From Kytococcus schroeteri (GTDB lineage: Bacteria; Actinomycetota; Actinomycetes; Actinomycetales; Dermatophilaceae), in contig NZ_PKIZ01000010.1 of the NCBI RefSeq assembly GCF_002847825.1, forward strand, positions 68,742 through 106,283: 37,542 bases of DNA. The letters are read 5' to 3'. This document shows positions 1-8,491 of this stretch, piece after piece. The notes under the pieces are model-generated. The model searched no databases and was not told where the DNA came from. It saw only the letters and a list, made by a program, of their open reading frames with translations. A program made the translations under genes and the position numbers. Position 1 is the first letter of the stretch. Every line of letters begins with the position of its first letter.

Positions 1-2025
1 TTCACCGAGGCCGGTTACGAGGTGGCCCACCGCTTCGAGGACGGCGTCATCGCGGTGTCCTTCGAGATCCAGCCCAACGAGACCTCCCGCACCGTCCGCG
101 AGGCCCGCGAGCAGCGCGCCGAGTCCCGCTCGGTGGCCCGCGTGCTGCGCCCGGAGTCGGTGGTGATGATCGGCGTCTCGCGGCGCGAGGGCACCATCGG
201 GCACAAGGTGCTCGAGGAGATCGTGGCCGGCGGGTACACCGGGCGCCTGGAGGTGGTGCACCCCGAGGTGCCCGAGCTGCTGGGCATCACCACCACGCCC
301 AGCGTGCGAGAGGTCGAGGGCCCGGTGGACCTGGCGATCGTCGCCCTGCCGGCCGAGAAGGTGCACGAGGTGGTGGCCGACTGCGCCGCCATCGGGGTGC
401 GCTCAGTGCTCGTGGTCTCGGCCGGGTTCGCCGAGGCCGGCGAGGAGGGGGCGCGGCGCCAGCGCGAGCTGCTGCGGCTGGTGCACTGGCACGGCATGCG
501 TCTGGTGGGCCCCAACTCCTACGGGCTGAGCAACTCCGCGCAGGAAGTCTCGCTCAACGCCACGCTGGGCGCGCCGTCCGTGCGGGGGCGGTTCGGGCTC
601 TTCGCCCAGTCCGGTGCGCTGGGCGTCTCGGTGACGCAGATGGCGCGGCAGCGCGGCGTGGGCCTGTCCACCTTCGTCTCGGCGGGCAACCGTGCGGACG
701 TCTCGGGCAACGACCTCATGCAGTACTGGATCGACGACGAGGACACCGCCGCGGTGGGGCTCTACCTGGAGACCCTGGGCAACGCCCGCAAGTTCTTCCG
801 CATCTCGCAGCGGCTGGCCGCGCGCAAGCCGGTCATCGTCATCAAGTCCGGCACCTCGGGCTACGGCGTGCCGCCGGGGCACCTCATCCGCCGCAGCCAG
901 GCCAGCCCGGAGGCGCTGGACGCGATGCTGCGCCAGAGCGGCGTGATCCGCGTGAGCAACCTGCACCAGATGTTCAACGTGGCCCAGCTGGCGCTGCACC
1001 AGCCGCTGCCGGAGGGGCGTGGCGTGGCCATCGTGGGCAACTCCAGCTCGCTGGCCGCCCTGGCCGCCGACGCGTGCGTGGGCTGGGGGCTGGAGATGGC
1101 CCGCGAGCCCGCCTCGCTCGCGCACGACGCCTCGATGGAGGAGGTGGCCGCCGCGCTGGAGGAGGCCTTCGCCGACCCGTCCGTGCACGCGGTGCTCGCG
1201 GTGTTCATCCCGCCGCTGGTGGGCGACGGCACGGACCTGGCCCGCACGGTGGGCCGGGTGGCCCTCGACCAGGACAAGCCCTGCCTGACCACGATGACGG
1301 GCATGGACGGCGTCGACGAGACCCTCTCGGCCACCAAGGACACCCCGGAGGGTCCCGTCACCGAGGTGGTGCCGGCGTACATGACCCCCGAGGACGCGGT
1401 GCGGGCGCTCAACGCCGTGGAGCGCTACGCCGCCTGGCGCCGCTCCTCGCGGGGCACCCTGGTGCAGCCCGAGGGGGTCACCTGGCAGTCGCTGGACGCC
1501 GCGCAGGAGGTGGCCGGCGACGCGCTGCGCTCGGCCCCGGCCGGCCGGGAGCTGCGCCCCGAGGAGCTCGAGGACCTGCTGTCCGCCGTGGGCATCGAGC
1601 ACGACCCGGCGGCCCCCGGGGAGCCGGCCGCGGGCTGGCCGGGCGAGGTGGTGCCGCTGGTGGTGGAGGCGGTGGAGGACCCGCTCTTCGGTCCGGTGGT
1701 CTTGCTGCGCTTCCACGGGCGCACCGCCGAGCTGCTCGGCACCCCCTCCTACCGGGTGCCGCCGCTCACCGACGCCGACGTGCACGACCTCGTGGACTCC
1801 CTGCAGGGCAGCCGCCTGCTCACCGCGCGCGGCGTGGACCGGGCCGCCCTGGAGGACCTGCTGGCGCGCGTGGCCGTGCTGGCCGACGCGGTACCCGAGC
1901 TCGCCGAGCTGCAGTTGAGCCCGGTGGAGGTGCGGGCCGACGGGGTGGTGGTGCACGGCGCCCGGGCCACGGTGCGCCGCCCCAAGGTGCGCCAGGACGC
2001 GGGGCGTCGCAGCATCTCCCGTTGA
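1..2025 (+). CDS. GNAT / CoA-binding / acyl-CoA ligase-like protein (5' truncated by window edge)
   Basis: The reading frame is open from base 1, so the true start lies upstream. The first ~20 residues look like the end of a GNAT acetyltransferase domain. A CoA-binding Rossmann domain follows (VVMIGVSRREGTIGH), then succinyl-CoA-ligase-like domains with FAQSGALGVSV, a VSAGNRADVSGND stretch and a His in PPGHLIRRSQASPEA at the place of the phospho-His of ADP-forming acyl-CoA synthetases. The order matches the actinobacterial Pat-type protein lysine acetyltransferase / acetate-CoA ligase family. The C-terminal ATP-grasp region looks cut down: only about 25 residues separate the LRPEELEDLLSAVGIEHD helix from EDPLFGPVVLL, where relatives carry a much longer nucleotide-binding segment. 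I infer that the ligase reaction may be lost, leaving a CoA- or nucleotide-regulated acetyltransferase. The family call is firm; the activity is not. Confidence 0.8.
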   Translation, partial: FTEAGYEVAHRFEDGVIAVSFEIQPNETSRTVREAREQRAESRSVARVLRPESVVMIGVSRREGTIGHKVLEEIVAGGYTGRLEVVHPEVPELLGITTTPSVREVEGPVDLAIVALPAEKVHEVVADCAAIGVRSVLVVSAGFAEAGEEGARRQRELLRLVHWHGMRLVGPNSYGLSNSAQEVSLNATLGAPSVRGRFGLFAQSGALGVSVTQMARQRGVGLSTFVSAGNRADVSGNDLMQYWIDDEDTAAVGLYLETLGNARKFFRISQRLAARKPVIVIKSGTSGYGVPPGHLIRRSQASPEALDAMLRQSGVIRVSNLHQMFNVAQLALHQPLPEGRGVAIVGNSSSLAALAADACVGWGLEMAREPASLAHDASMEEVAAALEEAFADPSVHAVLAVFIPPLVGDGTDLARTVGRVALDQDKPCLTTMTGMDGVDETLSATKDTPEGPVTEVVPAYMTPEDAVRALNAVERYAAWRRSSRGTLVQPEGVTWQSLDAAQEVAGDALRSAPAGRELRPEELEDLLSAVGIEHDPAAPGEPAAGWPGEVVPLVVEAVEDPLFGPVVLLRFHGRTAELLGTPSYRVPPLTDADVHDLVDSLQGSRLLTARGVDRAALEDLLARVAVLADAVPELAELQLSPVEVRADGVVVHGARATVRRPKVRQDAGRRSISR

Positions 2026-2059
2026 GGCCGCCCAGCGGGAGGTCGTCGGTGCCGGGTGG

Positions 2060-2065
2060 CAGGAT
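2060..2065 (+). promoter_or_regulatory. -10 element (CAGGAT) of a putative leaderless promoter
   Basis: CAGGAT lies 7 nt before the ATG at 2073. This is the geometry expected when transcription starts at the start codon. It favours ATG 2073 over the in-frame ATG at 2064, which falls inside the -10 element. Confidence 0.45.
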
Positions 2066-2072
2066 GACCCCC

Positions 2073-2684
2073 ATGCTTGGACGCCTCCACGAGTCGCACG
2101 ACCCCCAGGTGCCCGCGGACTCCCTGCCGCAGGACCTGGCCGACGACATCGAGGCGGCCGGCTACTACCCGGCCCTCGTGGCCGACGTGGTGGCCACCGC
2201 CGTGGCGGGCCAGGAGGTGCAGGCCCACCTGGTGCACCAGGAGGCCACCTTCGACACCGACACCGTGCGGCGCCACCTCACGGTGCTCGTCCTCACGCCC
2301 GGGCGGCTGGTCATCGCGCACGCCGACGACCGCGAGGCAGAGCACGTGGAGTCCGCGCCGGTGGCCATGGCCACCACCGAGACGGTGCCGCTGAGCCGTC
2401 TGCGCGGCGTGGTGCTCTCGCACGTCATGGCCAACCCGGAGGACTACCGGCCGGGCAGCCTGGGCCGGGAGGTCACGCTGACCCTCGGATGGGGTGCGAT
2501 CAGCCGCCTGGACCTCGTGCCGGCCGGCTGCGCCGACCCGCAGTGCGAGGGCGACCACGGCTACGAGGGCACGGTGGCCGGTGACGACATCTCGCTGCGC
2601 GTCAGCGGGGAGGTCTCCGGGGCCCAGGCGGTGCAGGAGGCGCTGGACTTCGCCCGCGCCGTGCAGGCCAACCTGGGGCGCTGA
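2073..2684 (+). CDS. DUF5998 family protein
   Basis: A 203-residue soluble protein beginning MLGRLHESHDPQVPADSL. It matches the conserved actinobacterial DUF5998 family, which has no established function. It has no signal peptide or membrane segment. A C-terminal segment carries a Cys pair (CADPQCEGDHGY) followed by a helix ending near the C terminus. An in-frame ATG at 2064 would add three residues, but the -10-like CAGGAT overlaps it, so 2073 is preferred. It sits between the GNAT/CoA-ligase-like gene and a phosphodiesterase whose start lies 9 nt downstream. Co-expression with the phosphodiesterase and tdk is likely; a functional link is only inferred. Confidence 0.75.
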   Translation: MLGRLHESHDPQVPADSLPQDLADDIEAAGYYPALVADVVATAVAGQEVQAHLVHQEATFDTDTVRRHLTVLVLTPGRLVIAHADDREAEHVESAPVAMATTETVPLSRLRGVVLSHVMANPEDYRPGSLGREVTLTLGWGAISRLDLVPAGCADPQCEGDHGYEGTVAGDDISLRVSGEVSGAQAVQEALDFARAVQANLGR

Positions 2685-2692
2685 GGTCCGGC

Positions 2693-3922
2693 GTGAGCAC
2701 GCACCCGCTGCTGGACATCGAGTCCGTCGACCCCGCCCTGGGCTACGCGCCGGGCGGCCTGGCCTCCCTCTTCGCGAGCCTCGGCGCCTCTCTGGGCGTC
2801 GACCTGCCGGACCTGCCCGTCCGCGAGCTGCCGCCGGCCCACGGCGTGGTGAGCGTGCTGCTGGACGGCCTGGGCTGGACCACGCTGGAGCGCTACGCCG
2901 GGCACGCACCCTTCCTGCGCTCGCTGCTGCAGGACCCGCAGGTGAGCACCCCGGCGGTCTGCGGCTTCCCCAGCACCACCGCCGTCTCCCTGGCCACGCA
3001 CGCCACCGGCGTGCCGCCGGCGGTGCACGGCCACGTGGGCTACGCGGTGCGCGACCCGCGCACCTCCACGGTGTTCAACCACCTCTCGTGGAAGGACGGA
3101 CCGGACCCGCTGGCCTGGCAGACCCAGCCCACCCTCTTCGGCCGCCTGGCCGATGCCGGGGTGCGCGTGGTGCGCGTGGGACAGAAGAAGTTCGCCACCT
3201 CGGCCCTCACCCGGGCCGCCCAGCGCGGGGGCACCTACCTGCCCGCGGACGGGCTGGGTGCCTGGACCGCCGCCGGGCTCGACCTCGCGCGCCGCTCCAG
3301 CCGCAGCGAGCCGACGGCGGCCTACCTGTACTGGCCGGTGCTCGACCAGATCGGCCACGCCCAGGGGCCCGGCTCGGTGGACTGGACCGGCGCCCTGGAG
3401 GAGGTGGACGCCGCCCTGCGCGAGCTCGTGGAGGGCCTGCCGCCGGGGGTCCACTTCTCGCTGACCGCCGACCACGGCATGCTCGGCATCGACCCGGCCG
3501 GGGCCCTGCGCACCGACGACCCGCAGCACGCCCACCTCGTGGAGGGGGTGGCCGCGGTGGCCGGTGACCCGCGCTGTCGCTTCCTGTACCTGCCCCGGGC
3601 CGACGAGTCCCCCGAGGGACGCCAGGGTGAGCCGGACCGGGCCCAGCAGGCCGAGCTCGTGGACGCCTGGCGCGAGGCCGCCGGGGACGGCGCGCTCGTG
3701 GTGACCCGTGCCGAGGCGGTGGCCTCGGGCTGGTTCGGCCCCGGCACCACCGCGGAGAACCTGTCCCGCATCGGCGACGTGCTCGTGGTGGCCCGGGACG
3801 ACCGCTTCCTGGCCTTCGTGCCGGGGCCGGACAGCACCGGCCAGATGTCGCTCAAGGGCTGGCACGGCGGTCTGCACCGCGAGGAGCTGCTGGTGCCCGA
3901 CGTGCTCCTGCCGGCTCGGTGA
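2693..3922 (+). CDS. Nucleotide pyrophosphatase / phosphodiesterase, alkaline phosphatase superfamily
   Basis: A 409-residue enzyme of the type I phosphodiesterase/nucleotide pyrophosphatase family, which hydrolyses phosphodiester or pyrophosphate bonds with two metal ions. Visible metal-site and nucleophile motifs are VSVLLDGLGW (first Asp), GFPSTTAVSLATHATG (Thr nucleophile in the STT triad), YWPVLDQIGHAQG (Asp and His), SLTADHGMLG (Asp-His) and the late His in KGWHGGLHREE. It has no signal peptide, so it is probably cytoplasmic. The GTG start is 9 nt after the DUF5998 stop, and the tdk start follows 4 nt after its own stop, indicating one transcript. The natural substrate cannot be read from the sequence. 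Confidence 0.85.
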   Translation: MSTHPLLDIESVDPALGYAPGGLASLFASLGASLGVDLPDLPVRELPPAHGVVSVLLDGLGWTTLERYAGHAPFLRSLLQDPQVSTPAVCGFPSTTAVSLATHATGVPPAVHGHVGYAVRDPRTSTVFNHLSWKDGPDPLAWQTQPTLFGRLADAGVRVVRVGQKKFATSALTRAAQRGGTYLPADGLGAWTAAGLDLARRSSRSEPTAAYLYWPVLDQIGHAQGPGSVDWTGALEEVDAALRELVEGLPPGVHFSLTADHGMLGIDPAGALRTDDPQHAHLVEGVAAVAGDPRCRFLYLPRADESPEGRQGEPDRAQQAELVDAWREAAGDGALVVTRAEAVASGWFGPGTTAENLSRIGDVLVVARDDRFLAFVPGPDSTGQMSLKGWHGGLHREELLVPDVLLPAR

Positions 3923-3925
3923 CCC

Positions 3926-4609
3926 GTGGCTGAGCTCGCCTTCTTCACCGGCACCATGGACTGCGGCAAGTCCACCCTGGCGCTGCAGATGGACCACAAC
4001 CACCGGGCCCGTGGCCGCCACGGTCTGGTGTTCACCTCCCACGACCGCGCCGGGGAGGCCACCGTCAGCTCCCGTCTGGGCCTGCAGCGCGAGGCCCTCG
4101 AGGTGCACGACCAGCTCGACTTCTTCGCGATGGTGGTGGCCGAGGCCACCAAGGGCCGCCCGGTGCACTACCTCATCTGCGACGAGGCGCAGTTCTACAG
4201 CGCCGCGCAGGTGGAGCAGCTGGCGCGCCTCGTGGACGAGCTGGAGGTGGACGTCTTCGCGTTCGGCATCACCGCCGACTTCCGCGCCCAGCTGTTCCCC
4301 GGCAGCAAGCGCCTGCTGGAGCTCGCCGACCGCACCCACCTGCTGCAGGTGGAGGCCCTGTGCTGGTGCGGCCGCCGCGCCACGCACAACGCCCGCGTGG
4401 TGGACGGGCACATGGTCACCGACGGCGACCAGGTGGCCGTGGGCGACGTCGGCGGCTCGGACGCGCCCACGCCGCAGGTGGAGTACGAGGTGCTCTGCCG
4501 TCGCCACTTCATGCGGCGTATGACCTCGCACGTGGCACGGGTCTCCTCGCCCGAGGGGGAGCTGCTGCCCTTCGACCTCGACGTGTGCGCGGTGCCCCCG
4601 CCTCGCTGA
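3926..4609 (+). CDS. tdk: Thymidine kinase (type II)
   Basis: A 227-residue cytoplasmic enzyme phosphorylating thymidine to dTMP with ATP in pyrimidine salvage. The P-loop is GTMDCGKST at residues 9-17, the Walker B/catalytic region DEAQF is at 86-90 and the substrate loop is FGITADFRAQLFPGS. The lasso-domain zinc site looks modified: the first pair is CWC (C-x-C rather than C-x2-C) and the second half is CRRHF, giving C/C/C/H. The GTG start lies 4 nt after the phosphodiesterase stop. The last codons form the 5' arm of a terminator hairpin. dut (8886) is a second dTTP-related gene in this window, but it is not in the same operon. Confidence 0.92.
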   Translation: MAELAFFTGTMDCGKSTLALQMDHNHRARGRHGLVFTSHDRAGEATVSSRLGLQREALEVHDQLDFFAMVVAEATKGRPVHYLICDEAQFYSAAQVEQLARLVDELEVDVFAFGITADFRAQLFPGSKRLLELADRTHLLQVEALCWCGRRATHNARVVDGHMVTDGDQVAVGDVGGSDAPTPQVEYEVLCRRHFMRRMTSHVARVSSPEGELLPFDLDVCAVPPPR

Positions 4610-4628
4610 GCAGGACGGGGGCACCGCG
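4588..4628. terminator. Bidirectional terminator hairpin overlapping the tdk stop
   Basis: A perfect 13-bp inverted repeat, CGCGGTGCCCCCG (4588-4600) and CGGGGGCACCGCG (4616-4628), with a 15-nt loop that contains the tdk stop codon. It lies between convergent tdk and sepH and can serve both strands. There is no T-tract, as is common in high-GC actinobacteria. Confidence 0.7.
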
Positions 4629-4645
4629 ACGGGCGGGCGAGGGGC

Positions 4646-5647
4646 TCAGCCCTTGGAGCCGCCGAACATGATGTCGTCCCAGCTGGGCACCGACGGGCGC
4701 CCACGGCGCTTCTGCGAGCGCTGCCGCGGGGCCAGGGGTGCCTCGCGCTCCTGCGGCTCCTCGACCGGCTCGGGCACCGCGGCCCCACCGGTGCGGGTGG
4801 GCTCCTGCGGGGCCGGCTCGTCGGCGGCGTCGTGCTCGGGGGCGCTCTCCGGCGACTGGGCGCGGCGGTGGTCCCCGGAGACGTCGGTCGCCTGGTCGGC
4901 TTCATCGGCGTGCTCGTCGCCGGCCTGCTCGCCCTCCTGCCCACGGGACGTGCCGGGGGCCGTCGGCAGCGGGCCCCCCGCCTCGCCGCGGGTGGTGCGG
5001 GCGTGGCTCACCGGCTCGTGCCCGACGCCCGGCGCGGCCGGGGCCTCCTGGGCCGCGGCCGGGGCGTCGTCCTCGAAGCCGTCCTCCTCGGCGGTGCTCA
5101 GCCACCGGGCCTCGTCGTCCTGCGGGGTCAGGGCCGAGGTCATGGGGTCGAAGTGCCACACCGCGGTGCGGGTGCGCCCGCCGGCCTCGAAGGACAGGCT
5201 CACGGCCCACGGGGTGCCGTCCTGGCGCCAGGCGTCCCACCACGCGTCGTCCGGGCGCAGGCCGCGCATCACCAGACGCTCCTTGACGCGCTTCTCCAGG
5301 GTGGGGGAGGAACCCCGCCCGAAGGAGGGCAGGAAGGCCCCCCGGGCCAGACCCGCCACGTGGCCGCGCTCGGCGAGGATGGGCGCCTCGTAGCGGCCGA
5401 TCTTGTCCGTGCTCCACCCGGAGGCCTCGGCCACCTCCTCGGTGCTCGCACCGGCGCGGATCATGGCCTGCACCTCGCGCGGCGTCACGGCCACCTCCGG
5501 GGCGGCCGACACGGCGTGCTCGGGACGGCGGCGCAGGGCGGTGGTGAGCGCCGGGGTGACGGCCACCGTGTACCGGGTGCCCGCGGCGTCCTGCAGCAGC
5601 AGGTGGTCCTCGGAGTCATCGACCCCGAGGAAGGTGAGCTCGTCCAT
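4646..5647 (-). CDS. sepH: Septation protein SepH (DUF3071)
   Basis: A 333-residue cell-division protein. SepH is known in Streptomyces and mycobacteria as a positive regulator of FtsZ assembly. The N-terminal DUF3071 domain (about residues 1-170) starts MDELTFLGVDDSEDHLLLQD and includes a helix-turn-helix-like segment (ASTEEVAEASGWSTDKIGRY). A long acidic, Ala/Pro/Glu-rich disordered region follows. The conserved C-terminal tail ends PSWDDIMFGGSKG. The frame stays open 31 codons further upstream, but GAGGAG 6 nt before the ATG at 5647 and the conserved MDELTF start fix the N terminus. It is convergent with tdk and divergent from the TRIC-family gene. Confidence 0.93.
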   Translation of the reverse strand: MDELTFLGVDDSEDHLLLQDAAGTRYTVAVTPALTTALRRRPEHAVSAAPEVAVTPREVQAMIRAGASTEEVAEASGWSTDKIGRYEAPILAERGHVAGLARGAFLPSFGRGSSPTLEKRVKERLVMRGLRPDDAWWDAWRQDGTPWAVSLSFEAGGRTRTAVWHFDPMTSALTPQDDEARWLSTAEEDGFEDDAPAAAQEAPAAPGVGHEPVSHARTTRGEAGGPLPTAPGTSRGQEGEQAGDEHADEADQATDVSGDHRRAQSPESAPEHDAADEPAPQEPTRTGGAAVPEPVEEPQEREAPLAPRQRSQKRRGRPSVPSWDDIMFGGSKG

Positions 5648-5781
5648 CGGCAACTCCTCGCATCGGTCCCGCCACCTGCGGCGGTGGGCTCTCGTCGGTG
5701 TCCCGCGGCCACGACGTGCGGCGGGGCTCCATCGCACCATGCCACGGGCCCGGGCGTCGCGTCGGGTACCACGCCGCGGCC

Positions 5782-5787
5782 TAGGAT
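5782..5787 (+). promoter_or_regulatory. -10 element (TAGGAT), putative leaderless promoter of the TRIC gene
   Basis: TAGGAT is followed by 6 nt and then the GTG start at 5794. No Shine-Dalgarno motif fits between them. The 146-bp gap 5648-5793 is the divergent promoter region shared with sepH. Confidence 0.5.
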
Positions 5788-5793
5788 GACGCG

Positions 5794-6429
5794 GTGACCC
5801 CCTTCGAACCGGCCCTCGCGCTCGCGCTGGACCTCGTGGGGGTCTTCGCGTTCGCGGTCTCCGGCGCGCTGGTGGCGGTGCGGCGCGGCCTCGACCTCGT
5901 GGGCGTGCTCGTGCTCGCCTGGCTCACCGGGCTCGGGGGCGGCACCATCCGCGACGTCCTCATCGGGGCCGTCCCGCCGATGGGGGTCTCGGACTGGCGC
6001 ATGATCACCGCCGCCGTGCTCGGCGGCCTGGTCACCTTCGCCCTGCACACCGGCATGCACCGGGTGCAGCGCCCCATCCGGCTGCTCGACGCCCTGGGGC
6101 TGGCCTTCTTCTGCGTCTCGGGGACGCTCGTGGCCACGCGCGCGGAGGTGGGCCCGGTGACCGCCGTCATCGTGGGCACCGTCTCGGCGGTGGGCGGCGG
6201 GGTGCTGCGCGACGTGGTGGCCGGCCAGGTGCCCGAGCTGCTGCGCCGCGAGCTCTACGCCCTGCCCGCGCTGCTGGGCGCCACGCTCACGGCGCTGGCC
6301 CACGAGCACGGCCTGGTGTCCCCGCAGACCGTGTGGCCCATCATCGGGGTCGTGTTCGGAATCCGCATCGCCAGCATCGTGTTCGACTGGCACCTGCCCC
6401 AGGCCCTGACGACAGGAGACGCCCGATGA
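5794..6429 (+). CDS. TRIC-family membrane protein (UPF0126, YicG-like)
   Basis: A 211-residue, highly hydrophobic integral membrane protein. Two homologous halves each carry a glycine-rich kinked-helix motif, LGGGTIRDVLIG and VGGGVLRDVVAG, the signature of prokaryotic trimeric intracellular cation (TRIC) channels. About six to seven transmembrane helices are visible. TRIC homologues conduct monovalent cations; the physiological ion and role in bacteria remain unclear. The GTG start at 5794 follows TAGGAT by 6 nt. The stop codon overlaps the ferrochelatase start (ATGA at 6426-6429), so the two are translationally coupled. Confidence 0.88.
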   Translation: MTPFEPALALALDLVGVFAFAVSGALVAVRRGLDLVGVLVLAWLTGLGGGTIRDVLIGAVPPMGVSDWRMITAAVLGGLVTFALHTGMHRVQRPIRLLDALGLAFFCVSGTLVATRAEVGPVTAVIVGTVSAVGGGVLRDVVAGQVPELLRRELYALPALLGATLTALAHEHGLVSPQTVWPIIGVVFGIRIASIVFDWHLPQALTTGDAR

Positions 6430-7577
6430 CCGACTCGCCCCTCGCGCCGTACGACGCGGTGCTGCTCACCAGCTTCGGTGGCCCGGAGGCCCCCGAGGAG
6501 GTGCTGCCCTTCCTGCGCCGCGTGACCGCCGGCCGCGGCATCCCCGACGAGCGCCTCGAGGAGGTGGGTGCGCACTACCACCACTTCGGCGGACGCAGCC
6601 CCATCAACGACCAGAACCGCGCCCTGCTGGCCGCCCTCGAGGCCGAGCTCGCCCGCCGCGAGGTGGAGGTGCCGGTGCTCTGGGGCAACCGCAACAGCGC
6701 GCCCTTCCTGTCCGACGTCGTGGCCGAGGCCTCGGCCGCGGGCCACCGCCGCCTGCTGGCGCTGACCACCAGCGCTTACTCCAGCTACTCCAGCTGCCGG
6801 CAGTACCGGGAGAACCTCGCGCAGGCCGTGGTCGACCACCACGACGCCGGGGGAGCGCCGGTGCGCATCGACAAGGTGCGCCCCTACGTCCACGCCCCGG
6901 GCTTCTCGGCCACCAACGCCCACCTGGTGACCGAGGCCGTCCGAGGCCTGCTCGCCGAGCACCGCCCCGAGCAGGTGGCCGTGGTGATGGTGACCCACTC
7001 CATCCCGGTGGCCATGGACGAGACCTCCGGCCCGGGCGACAGCGACGGCGAGGTGTACCAGCGCCAGCACGAGCAGCTCACCGGCGCGATCGAGGACGAG
7101 CTGGAGGCCACCTTCGGCGCCGTGCTGCGCACCGACCTCGTGTACTGCTCGCGCTCCGGCGCCCCGCACCACCCGTGGCTGGAGCCGGACGTCAACGACC
7201 ACCTGGAGGCGCTCGCCGGCGAGGGCTTCACCGCGGTGGCGGTGGCCCCCATCGGGTTCGTGAGCGACCACATGGAGGTGGTCTACGACCTCGACGTGGA
7301 GGCCACTGCCACCGCCGCCGAGCACGGCCTGTCGATGGTGCGCGTGCCCACCGTGGGCACCGACCGGCAGTTCGTCTCCGGGCTGGTGGACCTGCTGCTG
7401 GAGCGGGCCGCCGAGACCCGCGGCGAGGCGGTGGAGCACCGCCAGTGGCCGCCCTCGCCGGCCATGCCCTCGCAGTGCGCGCCGGGGTGCTGCCCCAACC
7501 TGCGCGAGGCGCTGCCGGCGCTGTGCGGCGACCCGGCTGAGCAGCCCGCCTGGTACCGGGAGCAGGCCGATGGCTGA
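6426..7577 (+). CDS. hemH: Ferrochelatase (coproporphyrin ferrochelatase type)
   Basis: A 383-residue enzyme inserting Fe(II) into a porphyrin. In Actinobacteria it acts on coproporphyrin III and is also called cpfC. The N terminus DAVLLTSFGGPEAPEEV, HYHHFGGRSPIND, the metal-site His in VTHSIP and PIGFVSDHMEVVYDLD are all typical. Cys124 (SYSSCRQYRE) and the C-terminal cluster Cys351, Cys355, Cys356 and Cys367 (CAPGCC...LC) are placed like the [2Fe-2S] ligands of actinobacterial ferrochelatases. The ATG overlaps the TRIC stop by 4 bp. The rest of the coproporphyrin branch (hemE-cgoX-chdC) lies 20 kb away at 26832-30027. Confidence 0.93.
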   Translation: MTDSPLAPYDAVLLTSFGGPEAPEEVLPFLRRVTAGRGIPDERLEEVGAHYHHFGGRSPINDQNRALLAALEAELARREVEVPVLWGNRNSAPFLSDVVAEASAAGHRRLLALTTSAYSSYSSCRQYRENLAQAVVDHHDAGGAPVRIDKVRPYVHAPGFSATNAHLVTEAVRGLLAEHRPEQVAVVMVTHSIPVAMDETSGPGDSDGEVYQRQHEQLTGAIEDELEATFGAVLRTDLVYCSRSGAPHHPWLEPDVNDHLEALAGEGFTAVAVAPIGFVSDHMEVVYDLDVEATATAAEHGLSMVRVPTVGTDRQFVSGLVDLLLERAAETRGEAVEHRQWPPSPAMPSQCAPGCCPNLREALPALCGDPAEQPAWYREQADG

Positions 7578-8466
7578 GCAGCCCACCGTCACCTTCGGCG
7601 CCGTGCCCGCCGGTGCCGGTGACCTGCCGGTGCCCGGTGCCGGGACGATCGCCTCGCTGCGCGCCCTGGCCGCCCGCCTGGCCCGCGAGGCCGGCGAACG
7701 GCTGCTGGCCGGGAGGCCGGACACCGTCGAGGTGGCCGACACCAAGTCCTCGGCCACCGACGTGGTGACCGCGGCCGACCGGGCCAGTGAGCAGTGGCTC
7801 CGCGAGCAGCTGGCCGCAGCGCGCCCGGACGACGCGGTGCTGGGGGAGGAGTACGGCGCCGAGGGGGCAGCGGGTGCGTCGGGCCTCACGTGGGTGGTGG
7901 ACCCCGTCGACGGCACCGTGAACTACCTCTACGGCCTGCCGGCCTGGGGGGTCTCGGTGGCGTGCGTGGTGGGCGACCCGCGCACGCCGGGCGCCTGGCG
8001 CACCGTGGCCGGTGCCGTGGGCGCCCCGGTCTGGGGCGAGCTCTTCCACGCCGGCCTCGGGCAGGGGGCGGTGCTGCAGGGCCCCGACGGGCGCGAGCGG
8101 TCCTTGGCGGTCACCTCTCTGGAGGACCCGGGCCGCGCCCTGGTGGGCACCGGGTTCGGGTACGACGCCGGGCGCCGCCGCGAGCAGGGTCGGGTGGCCG
8201 CCGCGCTGCTGCCGCAGGTGCGCGACCTGCGCCGCATGGGCTCGGCCGCCCTCGACCTGTGCTGCGTGGCCGCCGGCCGCCTGGACGCCTACTACGAGAA
8301 GGGCACGCAGGTGTGGGACCACGCCGCCGGGGTGCTCGTGGTGAGCGAGGCCGGGGGCGTCGTCGGCGGCCTGGGAGGTGCCCCGCTGGGGGACCCCGTG
8401 GTGGTGGCCGGCGGGCCGTCGGTGGGCCGCTGGCTGCACGACGAGCTGGTGCGGCTGGAGGCGTGA
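7570..8466 (+). CDS. Inositol monophosphatase family protein
   Basis: A 298-residue Mg2+-dependent phosphatase of the IMPase/FBPase superfamily. Metal-binding motifs are all present: GEEYGAEG, VDPVDGTVNYLYGLP and the C-terminal WDHAAGVLVVSEAGG. A Lys and Thr in TKSSATDVVTAAD begin the fold. Candidate substrates in Actinobacteria are inositol phosphates, histidinol phosphate or NADP-type molecules; the sequence does not decide. The ATG at 7570 lies inside the last codons of hemH (8-bp overlap), so it is co-translated with the channel and ferrochelatase genes. About 30 residues before the core domain look poorly conserved. Confidence 0.88.
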   Translation: MAEQPTVTFGAVPAGAGDLPVPGAGTIASLRALAARLAREAGERLLAGRPDTVEVADTKSSATDVVTAADRASEQWLREQLAAARPDDAVLGEEYGAEGAAGASGLTWVVDPVDGTVNYLYGLPAWGVSVACVVGDPRTPGAWRTVAGAVGAPVWGELFHAGLGQGAVLQGPDGRERSLAVTSLEDPGRALVGTGFGYDAGRRREQGRVAAALLPQVRDLRRMGSAALDLCCVAAGRLDAYYEKGTQVWDHAAGVLVVSEAGGVVGGLGGAPLGDPVVVAGGPSVGRWLHDELVRLEA

Positions 8467-8467
8467 T

Positions 8468-8491
8468 CCGGCGCGGGAATCACCGCGCCGG
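8468..8491. terminator. Terminator hairpin after the IMPase gene
   Basis: A perfect 9-bp stem (CCGGCGCGG / CCGCGCCGG) with a 6-nt loop, starting 2 bases past the stop codon. No T-tract. It separates this operon from DUF4193. The remaining gap up to 8581 holds the DUF4193 promoter and leader. Confidence 0.6.
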
